DNA from: SG8-30 sp963695155 | GTDB lineage: Bacteria; Pseudomonadota; Gammaproteobacteria; Steroidobacterales; Steroidobacteraceae | Assembly (NCBI GenBank): GCA_963695155.1 | Contig: CAVOGD010000007.1 | Span: forward strand, 248,001 to 312,000 | Direction: 5' to 3' | DNA length: 64,000 bases | Shown: in pieces, positions 43,401 through 50,986 of the stretch | How the letters are laid out: every line of letters begins with the position of its first letter | How positions within the stretch are numbered: position 1 is the first letter of the stretch | The notes under the pieces: generated by a model | What the model saw: only the letters and a program-made list of their open reading frames with translations | Databases searched by the model: none | What the model was told of the DNA's origin: nothing | Position numbers and translations under genes: made by a program

Positions 43401-44408
43401 CACCGCCTGCTGGCGCCGCTGGCGGCCCGCCAGGTGCGGCGCCCGCCGCCCACCCACGGCCGCCCGCCGGTTCGCGAGCAGGTCGTGCATTTCGTCAACA
43501 AGAAGATGCCCGGCGGGCTGCCGAAGCGCACCGCGCGCGCGCTGCTCGACATCGAGAACCGCGAGTACGTGCCGATCGTGCGCGACCCGGCGCGCACCGG
43601 CGTGGACAGCGAGGCCGTGTTCTACTTCCCGGGCTGCGGTTCGGAGCGGCTGTTCTCGCAGGTCGGCCTGGCCACGCAGGCCATGCTGTGGCACGTCGGC
43701 GTGCAGACCGTGCTGCCGCCCGGTTACCTGTGCTGCGGCTACCCGCAGCGCGGCGTCGGCGACTTCGACACCGCGCGCAAGATGATCACCGACAACCGGG
43801 TGCTGCTGCACCGCGTGGCCAACACGCTCAACTACCTGGACATCCGCACCGTGGTGGTGAGCTGCGGCACCTGCCAGGACCAGTTGCAGGACTACGAGTT
43901 CGGCGAGATCTTCCCCGGTTCGCGCATCGTCGACATCCACGAGTACCTGCTGGAGCGCGGCCTGCGGCTGCCGCAGGTGACCGGCACGCGCTACCTGTAC
44001 CACGACCCCTGCCACTCGCCGATGAAGCACCACGACCCGCTCGAGGTCGTCAATACGCTCATGAACTCGGGCGTGAATGGCCGCATCGGGCTCAGCGACC
44101 GCTGCTGCGGCGAGTCCGGGACGCTGGCCGTGGCGCGGCCGGACGTGGCGACGCAGGTGCGCTTCCGCAAGGAGGCCGAGCTGGTCGCGGATGCGGCGGC
44201 CGTGCGCGCCACCGGGCACACCGGCCCGGTCAAGGTGCTGACGTCGTGCCCGTCGTGCCTGCAGGGGCTGTCACGGTTCGACGACGACTCGGGCACCACG
44301 GCCGACTACATCGTGGTCGAGATCGCGCGCCACATGCTCGGCGAGAACTGGATGGCCGACTACGTGCGCCGCGCCAACGAGGGCGGCATCGAGCGCGTGC
44401 TGGTGTGA
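40449..44408 (+). CDS. Giant FAD/Fe-S oxidoreductase (DUF3683-FAD oxidase-4Fe4S-CCG fusion)
   Basis: A 1319-residue protein. Order of parts: a DUF3683-type helical domain (about 25-160, IPYNYTSLSDREIVMRLLG), FAD-binding PCMH domain (about 190-440, PRGGGTGYNGGAVPL and SADASCIGGNIAVNAGGKKAVLWGT), FAD-oxidase C-terminal domain ending in MHAGDGNVHTNLPVN and GVVSGEHGIGITKYAF (about 720-790), two 4Fe-4S motifs (CLRCGKCKPVC, CTVCRKCLSPCP, about 850-930) and two CCG domains (FPGCGSERLFSQVG/LCCGYP and CGTCQDQL/RCCGESG). It is a GlcD-GlcF-type oxidoreductase in one chain, probably feeding electrons from a 2-hydroxyacid to quinone. The substrate is unknown. The ATG at 40449 is used; an out-of-frame ATG lies at 40441. 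Confidence 0.94.
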   Translation: MDSNLALPLAEPSVGAATDAPARLREIPYNYTSLSDREIVMRLLGEPAWRLIDQLRHERRTGRSARMLYEVLGDMWVVQRNPFLQDDLLENVKRRALLVDALHHRLRAIEARRDRAQAERDARVGTLLDAARGAVAAFAKDFEDAAALRKRARRLLGRCTHADNVRFDAYTRVSHLTDATDWRVECPFLVITPDAEDEIPALVRACAALGLTIIPRGGGTGYNGGAVPLTPRAAVINTEKLQAIGPVERRPLPGVASEPGTIFTEAGVVTRRVAEAAAAAGLVFAVDPTSADASCIGGNIAVNAGGKKAVLWGTAVDNLAWWRMVDAEGNWLEVTRLGHNLGKIHDTATASFELTWKDGRRPADVAPVLRSEQLDLDGRSFRRAGLGKDVTDKFLGGLPGVQKEGCDGFITAARWVLHRAPACARTVCMEFFGQARDAIPSILDITRFLHAEAAAGGARLAGLEHLDERYLKAVGYTPKSRRSALPKMVLLGDIVGDNEHAVARAASAVVRIANGRGGEGFVATSAEARRDFWAPRARTAAIARHTNAFKINEDVVIPLQRLGDYTDAIERINIELSLANKLRLLDEVEAELRAELKPVRSGDSGAGLSDAELLGDRRERALELVGAARQRWSWLLEHLDLPLAAALEPLRPLLSDALNGELSRRAQAAPALTVFDVVQERTVRASWKVEVRAPVERLFAGAVFAPVVARLRAAHARVLKGRLIIALHMHAGDGNVHTNLPVNSDDYRMLQEANRTVTRIMQIVRRLGGVVSGEHGIGITKYAFLTDAETSAFHDYKRRVDPQARFNAGKLLPGSTLERAYTPSFSLLGHESLLMQQSDINSIADAIKDCLRCGKCKPVCATHVPGANLLYSPRDKVLATSLLIEAFLYEEQTRRGVSVRHWKEFGDVADHCTVCRKCLSPCPVDIDFGEVSMAMRDLLRRMGRQRFNPARAAAMRLLDATRPRTIRLLRRVMIDWGYRAQRVGHRLLAPLAARQVRRPPPTHGRPPVREQVVHFVNKKMPGGLPKRTARALLDIENREYVPIVRDPARTGVDSEAVFYFPGCGSERLFSQVGLATQAMLWHVGVQTVLPPGYLCCGYPQRGVGDFDTARKMITDNRVLLHRVANTLNYLDIRTVVVSCGTCQDQLQDYEFGEIFPGSRIVDIHEYLLERGLRLPQVTGTRYLYHDPCHSPMKHHDPLEVVNTLMNSGVNGRIGLSDRCCGESGTLAVARPDVATQVRFRKEAELVADAAAVRATGHTGPVKVLTSCPSCLQGLSRFDDDSGTTADYIVVEIARHMLGENWMADYVRRANEGGIERVLV

Positions 44409-44413
44409 GGAAA

Positions 44414-44492
44414 GTGATCGGTGACTGGTGACTGGTGATCGGCAAGACGGCATGAGCATCCTGCCGACCACTGATCACTGATCACTGATCAC
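44414..44492. terminator. Large hairpin built from heptamer repeats, between convergent genes
   Basis: The left arm (44414-44444) is four heptamers of the type GTGAYYG plus GCA; the right arm (44462-44492) is their near-complement (CACTGAT repeated, ending with the match to GGCA). Both arms are 31 bases and pair with only a few mismatches around a 17-base loop. Its place between two convergent genes fits a bidirectional terminator or mRNA 3' stabiliser. There is no T tract. Confidence 0.55.
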
Positions 44493-44502
44493 CGTTCACC
44501 GT
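44462..44502. repeat. Heptanucleotide tandem repeat
   Basis: CACTGAT occurs three times in tandem, then CACCGTT twice, just before the stop of the EF-G-like gene. The same heptamer family forms the left arm of the hairpin. Such 7-base arrays vary in copy number by slippage. Confidence 0.6.
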
Positions 44503-46551
44503 TCAGTCCTCCGCGACCTGCGGCTTCCACGCCGCCACCAGTTCCTGCAGCGTGCGCGGCGGCACCGCGTCGTAGTGGCTCAGGTCCATGGTGTAGGTGC
44601 CCTCGCCGCCGGTCAGCGCCTTGAGCCGCGTCTGGTAGTCAGGGATCTCGGCCAGCGGCACGTAGGCCGACACCGAGGCACGGTTGTCCGGCAGCGAGTC
44701 GTTGCCGTTGATGCGGCCGCGCTTGGTCGCCAGGTCGCCCGTGATGTCGCCCATGGACTCCGACGGCACCGTGATGTTGACCAGCACGATCGGCTCCAGC
44801 ACGGTCGGGCCGGCGTTCTTGATCGCCTCCAGGAAGGCCTTCTTGCCCGCCGACACGAACGCCACTTCCTTGGAATCCACCGAGTGGTACTTGCCGTCGT
44901 AGACGATGACGCGCAGGTCGTGCAGCGGGAAGCCCGCCACCGCGCCCTCGCCCAGCACCTGGCGCACGCCCTTCTCGATGGCCGGGATGAACTGGTTCGG
45001 AATGGCGCCGCCGACCACCTTGTCCACGAACTCGAAGCCCGCGCCGCGTTCCAGCGGCTCGACCTTGAGGTACACCTCGCCGAACTGCCCGGCGCCGCCG
45101 GTCTGCTTCTTGTGACGGTGATGGCCTTCGGCCGCGCGCGTGATCGTCTCCCGGTACGGGATGCTCGGCGGTCGCGTCGCCACGTGCACGTTGTAGCGCT
45201 CGGTCATGCGCTCCATCAGCAGGCGCAGGTGCAGTTCGCCCATGCCGTAGATGACCGTCTCGTTGGCCGTCGCGTGGTGCTCGACGCGCACGCAGGGATC
45301 CTCGATGACGATCTTGTGCAGCGCCTCGGCCAGCCGCTGCTCCTCGCCGCGCCGCTCGGGCGAGATCGCAATTCCCAGCATCGGCTGCGGGAACTTGATG
45401 GACTGCAGGTGGTAGTTGTCTTCGTCGTGCGAGTCGTGCAGCACCGCGTCGAAGTGCAGGTCGTCCAGCTTGGACACGGCGCAGATGTCGCCCGGCACGG
45501 CCTCGCCGACCTCCTTGCTCTCCTTGCCCTGCAGCCGGTACAGGTGCGCGATCTTGACCGGCTTGCGCGCGTCGCCCACGAACAGCTGGGCCCCCGTCTC
45601 GATCGTTCCCTGGTGCACCCGGAAGATGCCCAGCTTGCCGACGAACGGGTCGATCGCGACGCGGAACACGTGCGCGATCACGTGGCGCTCGGGATCCGGC
45701 TTGACGTCGACGCGGACGGCGCCTTCGCCCTCGCCCTTCATGAACGGCGGCGGGTTGCCCTCGGCGGGGCTGGGCATCAGCTTCGCGAACACCTCGAGCA
45801 GTTCCGGTATGCCCGCGCCGGTCTCGGCGGAGACGAAGCACACGGGAACCAGGTGCCCTTCGCGCAGGGCCTGCTCGAAGGGATCGTGCAGCTGCTCCGG
45901 CTTGAGGGCGTCGCCCTGCTCCAGGTACAGGGCCATCAGGTCCTCGTCCACCTCGACGACCTGGTCGATGATCTCGGTATGGGCCGCCTCGACCGACGAG
46001 AAATCCGTCGCCTTGCCCGTGGACTGGAAGAACACGTCGACGACCGCGGTGCCGCCCGCGGCGGGCAGGTTGAGCGGCAGGCACTCCCGCCCGAACCGTT
46101 CACGCAGTTCCTCGAGCACTTCCTCGGGGCGCGCGTCCGGCAGGTCGATCTTGTTGACGACGATGAGCCGGCACAGCTTGCGGTCGCGCGCGAATTCCAT
46201 CATGCGCTGCGTCATGGGCTCGACGCCGGCCACGGCGCTGACCACGACGGCGGCAGTCTCGACCGCCTCCAGCACGCTCAGGGAACGGCCGATCAGGTCG
46301 GGTATTCCCGGGGTATCCAGCAGGTGGACCCGCCCGCCCGCCGTTTCGAAATGGCACAGCGCCGGATCGAGCGAGTGCTGGTGGTTCTTCTCCTGCGGAT
46401 CGAAGTCGCAGACGGTGGTGCCGCGCTCCAGGCTGCCCTTGGAGTGGATGGCGCCGGCACCAAGAAGAAGGGCCTCCGCGAGCAAGGTCTTGCCCCCGCC
46501 GGCGTGGCCCACTAGAGCGATGTTGCGGATGTCTGACGTGCCTTGGGCCAT
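44503..46551 (-). CDS. Elongation factor G-like GTPase (EF-G2 type)
   Basis: A 682-residue translational GTPase. The G domain has GHAGGGKT (P-loop), DTPG and NKID; the later domains follow (TGGAGQFGEVYLKVEPLE in domain IV, LEPIVLVNITVPSESMGDITGDLATKRGRI in domain V). Switch and P-loop sequences differ from canonical EF-G, as in the EF-G-like proteins of many bacteria whose role in translation is unsettled. The ATG at 46551 is chosen, with GGGAG about 10 bases upstream; the frame is open to 46698 but that part is not family-like. Confidence 0.93.
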   Translation of the reverse strand: MAQGTSDIRNIALVGHAGGGKTLLAEALLLGAGAIHSKGSLERGTTVCDFDPQEKNHQHSLDPALCHFETAGGRVHLLDTPGIPDLIGRSLSVLEAVETAAVVVSAVAGVEPMTQRMMEFARDRKLCRLIVVNKIDLPDARPEEVLEELRERFGRECLPLNLPAAGGTAVVDVFFQSTGKATDFSSVEAAHTEIIDQVVEVDEDLMALYLEQGDALKPEQLHDPFEQALREGHLVPVCFVSAETGAGIPELLEVFAKLMPSPAEGNPPPFMKGEGEGAVRVDVKPDPERHVIAHVFRVAIDPFVGKLGIFRVHQGTIETGAQLFVGDARKPVKIAHLYRLQGKESKEVGEAVPGDICAVSKLDDLHFDAVLHDSHDEDNYHLQSIKFPQPMLGIAISPERRGEEQRLAEALHKIVIEDPCVRVEHHATANETVIYGMGELHLRLLMERMTERYNVHVATRPPSIPYRETITRAAEGHHRHKKQTGGAGQFGEVYLKVEPLERGAGFEFVDKVVGGAIPNQFIPAIEKGVRQVLGEGAVAGFPLHDLRVIVYDGKYHSVDSKEVAFVSAGKKAFLEAIKNAGPTVLEPIVLVNITVPSESMGDITGDLATKRGRINGNDSLPDNRASVSAYVPLAEIPDYQTRLKALTGGEGTYTMDLSHYDAVPPRTLQELVAAWKPQVAED

Positions 46552-46731
46552 ATCCGGGTTCTCCCGATAAGTGCTGGATGGGAATGCGTCGAGGATATCA
46601 CCGTGGTTCGTGGCGGCGTCGTGGTAGTCACGCATGGCGTCCGCGCGACCGTCACCCTGGCGCACGCCCCTCGCCGGCACCAAACGCTTCTGATTCAAGC
46701 AGATAGCGCCGTCACGCGCACGATCCGCGCT

Positions 46732-47811
46732 TCAGTACAACAGCACGATCAGGAGCGCGCCCACGATCCCCACGACCAGCGCCGAGACCAGTCCCACGGC
46801 CAGCGGCTTCAGCCCGATGCGCCGCAGCCCCGCGATGCTGGTGCCCAGCCCGACGGCGGCCATGGCCACCGCCAGGCAGTACTCCGCGGCCATCTTCAGT
46901 TGCCCGACCAGCGCCTGCCAGCGGGCCGGCTCGAGCAGGCCGAAGGCGCGCTCCCCGGCGCCGGCCAGGTCGCCGACCGTGCGCAGCAGGCTCATCAGCG
47001 CAAAGCCGATGACGAACAGCGGCACCATCGTGTACCACGGCGGCGGCGCCGAGCCCGCAGCGGAGCGGCGGTGGAAGTAGACCGCCATCAGCGGGATGAC
47101 CGCGAGCATGCCCAGGTTGCGCACCAGCTTGGTCACCGCGGCCACGTTCAGCGCCTCCGCGCTGCCGAAATACTGCTGGTAGACGAGTCCCGCCCCGGCG
47201 ACCTGCGCCGTCTCGTGCACGGCCGTGCCCAGGAACAGGCCGCTCTGGAACGCGTCGCCGGCGAACAGCCAGTGGGCCGCGAACGGATAGGCCAGCATCG
47301 CCAGCACGCCGAACAGCGTGATCACGGCGATCGAGTAACTCACCTCGTCATCGCGTGCACCGATGGCGGGCGCCGTCGCCACGATGGCCGTCGCACCGCA
47401 GATGCCGGTGCCCACGGCGATCAGGGTGCCGAGCCGCGCCGTCAGCCCGACACGGTGCGCCACCCAGGTCACGAGCAGCAGCGCGCTGCTCACCGTGACC
47501 ACGATCACCGGCAGGCTGCGCAGGCCGATCGCCCCGGCTTCCGCGAGGCTGAGCCGGATTCCCAGCAGGATGATGCCGAGGCGCAGGATGCGCAGGAGGC
47601 TGAAGCGGATGCCCGGCTTAAGCGCCGCCGGCAGCTCAACGGCATTGCTGACCAGGATGCCGAGCAGGATGGCCATCATGACGCCGCTGACCGGGCTCTT
47701 CGGCAGGCCCATCAGCTCGAGGCCGATGAAGTCGGCCAGGGCCTGGCCCGCCACGGCGATGACCAGCGCCAGCGCCACCCCCGGAACGACCTTGAGCGCG
47801 GCGGCTGCCAT
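46732..47811 (-). CDS. YeiH/UPF0324-family membrane transporter (putative sulfate exporter)
   Basis: A 359-residue protein with about ten membrane helices. Signature stretches: LGIILLGIRLSLAEAG, GTGICGATAIVATAPAIGARDDEVSYSIAVITLFG, FLGTAVHETAQVAGAG and KLVRNLGMLAVIPL. The family is named for a putative sulfate/sulfite export role, which is not proven for this protein. The start may be the ATG at 47811 or the GTG two codons earlier at 47817, which overlaps the stop of a short upstream frame. Confidence 0.9.
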   Translation of the reverse strand: MAAAALKVVPGVALALVIAVAGQALADFIGLELMGLPKSPVSGVMMAILLGILVSNAVELPAALKPGIRFSLLRILRLGIILLGIRLSLAEAGAIGLRSLPVIVVTVSSALLLVTWVAHRVGLTARLGTLIAVGTGICGATAIVATAPAIGARDDEVSYSIAVITLFGVLAMLAYPFAAHWLFAGDAFQSGLFLGTAVHETAQVAGAGLVYQQYFGSAEALNVAAVTKLVRNLGMLAVIPLMAVYFHRRSAAGSAPPPWYTMVPLFVIGFALMSLLRTVGDLAGAGERAFGLLEPARWQALVGQLKMAAEYCLAVAMAAVGLGTSIAGLRRIGLKPLAVGLVSALVVGIVGALLIVLLY

Positions 47812-47813
47812 GC

Positions 47814-47891
47814 TCACGGCCCGCCGGCCGCAGGCTGCTCGTTCACCCGCAACCCGTGCCGCACGCAGGCCTGGTACAGGGGGATCGACAT
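47814..47891 (-). CDS. Possible short leader peptide upstream of the yeiH-like gene
   Basis: A 25-codon frame (MSIPLYQACVRHGLRVNEQ...) with a good GGAG site 6 bases before its ATG at 47891. Its TGA overlaps the GTG/ATG start region of the transporter gene, so translation would be coupled. The N-terminus looks a little like DUF1993 proteins, so it could also be a remnant. Short frames arise by chance in GC-rich DNA, so this is tentative. Confidence 0.25.
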   Translation of the reverse strand: MSIPLYQACVRHGLRVNEQPAAGGP

Positions 47892-48031
47892 GCAGGGCTC
47901 CAGGGGCGGGTGGCGGGAGCCCGTGATTCTAAGCCGACGAGCCGCCAGGTTGCTCGCCCGGCTGCGTCGCGCCGCGCCCGGACCGCCGGCTGCGGTCCGT
48001 CACGCGGCGCGGCGGCGCGATCCGCCCGCGG

Positions 48032-49828
48032 CTATCCCGTGAGCACGTCCCACCGGTAGCCGCCCTCTTCCAGCGCCGACGCCGCCAGCGCGTCGAGCTC
48101 CTTGTCCTCGTTCTTGTCGAGGCGCCTCAGGTTGGCCGCCATGCGGCGCTTGGCCTGCTGCGTGAAGATCCTGGCGATGTCGTGGACCTGCTTCTTCTGC
48201 TCGGGGAACGCGATGCCCAGCGAGGCCGCGCGGGACATGACGCACAGGCCGACGAACAGGTCGACGGCGATGTCCGCCAGCCGCTTGAGGTCGTACTGGT
48301 GCTCCACCACGCCCCGGCCGTAGCGCCTGAGGATCTGCTCGGAGGCGCCGGCGAACGCCAGCGTGTACTTCTCGTAGGTCTCGCAGGCGTCACGCAGGTC
48401 CTCGGGACAGCCTTCGAAGGCCGGTCCGAAGTTGACGCCGGTCGCCTGCACGAAACGCCTGCCGGCGTAGTTCGACAGCACGCCGAAGCCCTTGATCGGA
48501 TGGCTGAAGATCTCGTCCGCCGCCGACTTCAGGTCGGACAGCGCCTTGCCGGCGTCCTTCAGGCCCGACATGGCCACGAACAGGCGCAGGATCTCGTTGG
48601 TGCCCTCGAAGATCGGCAGGATGCGCGCATCGCGCGCGGCCTGCTCGTAGGGGAACTCGCGCATGTAGCCGTTGCCGCCGGCGATCTGCAGCGCGTCCCA
48701 GGCGCAACGGTTCATGGCCTCGCTGGAGTAGATCTTGCTGATCGCCGCCTCGACCGAATAGTCCTCATAGCCCGCGTCGATGTAGTGCGCCACCATCCAC
48801 ACGACGCTCTCGGACGCGAAGCAGTCCACGGTCATGCGCGCGATCTTCTCGCGGATCATCTGGAACTCGGCGATGGGCCGGTCGAATTGCTTGCGGTCCT
48901 GCGCCTGCCTGGTGGCAAGCTCCAGCAGGGCCTTCATGCCGCCGACCGAGCCGCCGCCCAGGCCGGTGCGGCCGTTGTTCAGGATCGCCATGGCGATCTT
49001 GAAGCCCTTGCCTTCCTCGCCCAGCAGGTTCTCCGCCGGCACGCGCACGTCCGTGAAGCTGACGCTGGACGTGGACGAGGCGCGGATGCCCATCTTGTCC
49101 TCGTGATGCCCGCTGGCGACCCCCTCCCAGTCCTTCTCGACGAGGAACGCCGAGATCTTCCCGCCCGGTCCCTCGGTCCTGGCGAAGACCGTGAAGAAAT
49201 TGCCGATGCTGCCGTTGGTGATCCAGGTCTTCTCACCGTTCATCAGCCAGCTGCCGTCGGGCTGCTGGCGCGCCGTCGTGCGCAGCGCTGCGGAATCGGA
49301 GCCGGCGCCCGATTCGGTGAGGCAGAAGGCCGCGATCAGCTCGCCGCTGGCGAGGCGTGGCAGGTACCGGGCGCGCTGCTCGGCAGTGCCGTACAGCAGG
49401 ATGCCCTTCATGCCGATGGAACTGTGCGCGCCGATCGTCAGCGACACCGAACTGTCGTGCCGGCTGGTCTGGCTCAGCACCCGCGCATAGGCGGAGTTCG
49501 ACAGGCCGAGCCCGCCGTGCTCCTCGGGAATGATGAGCCCGAACAGGCCCAGCTCGCGAAGTTGCTGGATGAACTCGGCCGGCTGCTCCGCCTCGACGTC
49601 CCAGCGCTTGAAGTCCTCGGTGTGGTCGCTCATGAATGCCTGGACCGCATCGATGACCGGCTCCAGCACTTCGAGGTCCGCAGCCTGCAGGCTCGGGAAG
49701 GGAAACACGTTGGTATGCAGGATCTTTCCGCCGAACAACGACTTGGCGACGCTCTGCTCGGGCAGCGGCGCGGCCGCATCGGCCTGGCCGGGGGCAACCG
49801 GCACTTCGCCTGCGATGGTCTCTGACAT
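48032..49828 (-). CDS. Acyl-CoA dehydrogenase (VLCAD/ACAD9-like)
   Basis: A 598-residue flavoprotein with the three-domain acyl-CoA dehydrogenase core (about 60-440) and a C-terminal extension of about 150 residues typical of very-long-chain and ACAD9-type enzymes. Motifs: AFCLTESGAGSDSAALRTTA (FAD loop), WITNGSIGNFFTVFARTEG, LQIAGGNGYMREFPYEQAARDARI and the catalytic Glu in FEGTNEILRLF. It carries out the first step of fatty-acid beta-oxidation. The 89-base gap before the convergent-side neighbour holds nothing recognisable. Confidence 0.95.
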   Translation of the reverse strand: MSETIAGEVPVAPGQADAAAPLPEQSVAKSLFGGKILHTNVFPFPSLQAADLEVLEPVIDAVQAFMSDHTEDFKRWDVEAEQPAEFIQQLRELGLFGLIIPEEHGGLGLSNSAYARVLSQTSRHDSSVSLTIGAHSSIGMKGILLYGTAEQRARYLPRLASGELIAAFCLTESGAGSDSAALRTTARQQPDGSWLMNGEKTWITNGSIGNFFTVFARTEGPGGKISAFLVEKDWEGVASGHHEDKMGIRASSTSSVSFTDVRVPAENLLGEEGKGFKIAMAILNNGRTGLGGGSVGGMKALLELATRQAQDRKQFDRPIAEFQMIREKIARMTVDCFASESVVWMVAHYIDAGYEDYSVEAAISKIYSSEAMNRCAWDALQIAGGNGYMREFPYEQAARDARILPIFEGTNEILRLFVAMSGLKDAGKALSDLKSAADEIFSHPIKGFGVLSNYAGRRFVQATGVNFGPAFEGCPEDLRDACETYEKYTLAFAGASEQILRRYGRGVVEHQYDLKRLADIAVDLFVGLCVMSRAASLGIAFPEQKKQVHDIARIFTQQAKRRMAANLRRLDKNEDKELDALAASALEEGGYRWDVLTG

Positions 49829-49917
49829 TTTCAGCTCCTCGGTGTCTCCACGCTATTACCGACAGTCTGCACCGCGGTTACCGCAATCGCGTCGTTGGGA
49901 ATGCGGATGGCGATAGG

Positions 49918-50901
49918 TTACTTCCCCCAGTACCAGCTGCTGCGCCGCCACGCGTGCCCGCGCCACTGCCGCTCCCGCTCGTCGCTCATCGGTCGCCGGC
50001 CGCTGGCTGCCGTGTTCATTTCCACCTGCCGCACGTTGCGCATGCCGGGGATGACGGTGGAGACGGCCGGCGGCTTCAGCGCGAACTTGAGCGCCGCCAC
50101 GGCCAGTTCGGGCTCGTCCGGCCCGAGCGTCTTGCGGAGTTCCTCGACGCGCCGGACGGTGCGCTCGAGCCGGTCGCCCGCGAAATAGCGGTTGCGGAAA
50201 TCGCCCTCGGCGAAGACCGTATCCCGCGTCAGCTTGCCGGTCAGCGCACCCTCGTCGAGCGGCACCCGCACGATCACGCCGACTTCATGCCGCCGCGCGG
50301 CGGGCAGCGCCTCCGACTGCGGATCCTGGTCGAAGACGTTGTAGATGAGCTGGACCGAGTCTATCCAGCCGTCGCGCATCAGTGCGTTGGCCGAATCGGG
50401 GTCGTGGTCGGGCACGCTGATGCCGATGCCGCGCAGCTTGCCCTCCTGGCGGAACTTGCGCAGCGTCTCGAGCGCGGTGGGCGCGTCGTTCCAGGCGCGG
50501 CTCCACGTGTGCAGCTGCACGAGGTCGATGCAGTCGGTGTCCAGGTCCCTGAGACTGCGCTCCAGGCGCTCGCGCAGGTAGGCGTCGTCGTAGCGGTCCC
50601 CGATGTCGTCGTAGGGGCTGGGCGGCCAGGGGCCCGGCTGCGGCGGGATCTTGGTGGCCACGTACACGCGGCTGCCGCCGCGCCGCCCTTTCAGCGCCTG
50701 TGCAATCACGCGTTCGCTGCGGCCGTTGCCGTAGGCCTGCGCCGTGTCGATGAAGTTGCCGCCGAGGTCGAGGAAGCGATGCAGAGCGGCGATCGAGTCG
50801 GCGTCCGACTGCTCGCCCCACATGCCGCCACCCAGCGGCCAGGCGCCGAAACCGATTTCCGAGACCTGCCAGCCGAGCCGGCCGAACGTGCGGTACTGCA
50901 A
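49918..50901 (-). CDS. Aldo/keto reductase
   Basis: A 327-residue AKR of the Tas/YghZ-like type. It starts LQYRTFGRLGWQVSEIGFGAWPLGGGMWG, has the catalytic Asp and Tyr in GGNFIDTAQAYGNGRSERVIAQAL, the conserved Lys in YVATKIPP and His in LVQLHTWS. NADPH-dependent reduction of an unknown carbonyl substrate is expected. The start is a TTG at 50901 with GGGAG about 7 bases upstream, right before the conserved N-terminus. Confidence 0.93.
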   Translation of the reverse strand: MQYRTFGRLGWQVSEIGFGAWPLGGGMWGEQSDADSIAALHRFLDLGGNFIDTAQAYGNGRSERVIAQALKGRRGGSRVYVATKIPPQPGPWPPSPYDDIGDRYDDAYLRERLERSLRDLDTDCIDLVQLHTWSRAWNDAPTALETLRKFRQEGKLRGIGISVPDHDPDSANALMRDGWIDSVQLIYNVFDQDPQSEALPAARRHEVGVIVRVPLDEGALTGKLTRDTVFAEGDFRNRYFAGDRLERTVRRVEELRKTLGPDEPELAVAALKFALKPPAVSTVIPGMRNVRQVEMNTAASGRRPMSDERERQWRGHAWRRSSWYWGK

Positions 50902-50946
50902 GCGGCTCTCCCGGGCCTGACGCCAGGCCGCGAACCGGACCGGCCG

Positions 50947-50974
50947 ATTATCGTCTGCGCACCCGCGTTGGCAA
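50947..50974 (-). promoter_or_regulatory. Sigma-70 promoter of the aldo/keto reductase gene
   Basis: On the minus strand TTGCCA, 16-base spacer, GATAAT: five of six matches in both hexamers, about 46 bases before the TTG start at 50901. Confidence 0.5.
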
Positions 50975-50986
50975 CAGCGGCGGCTG

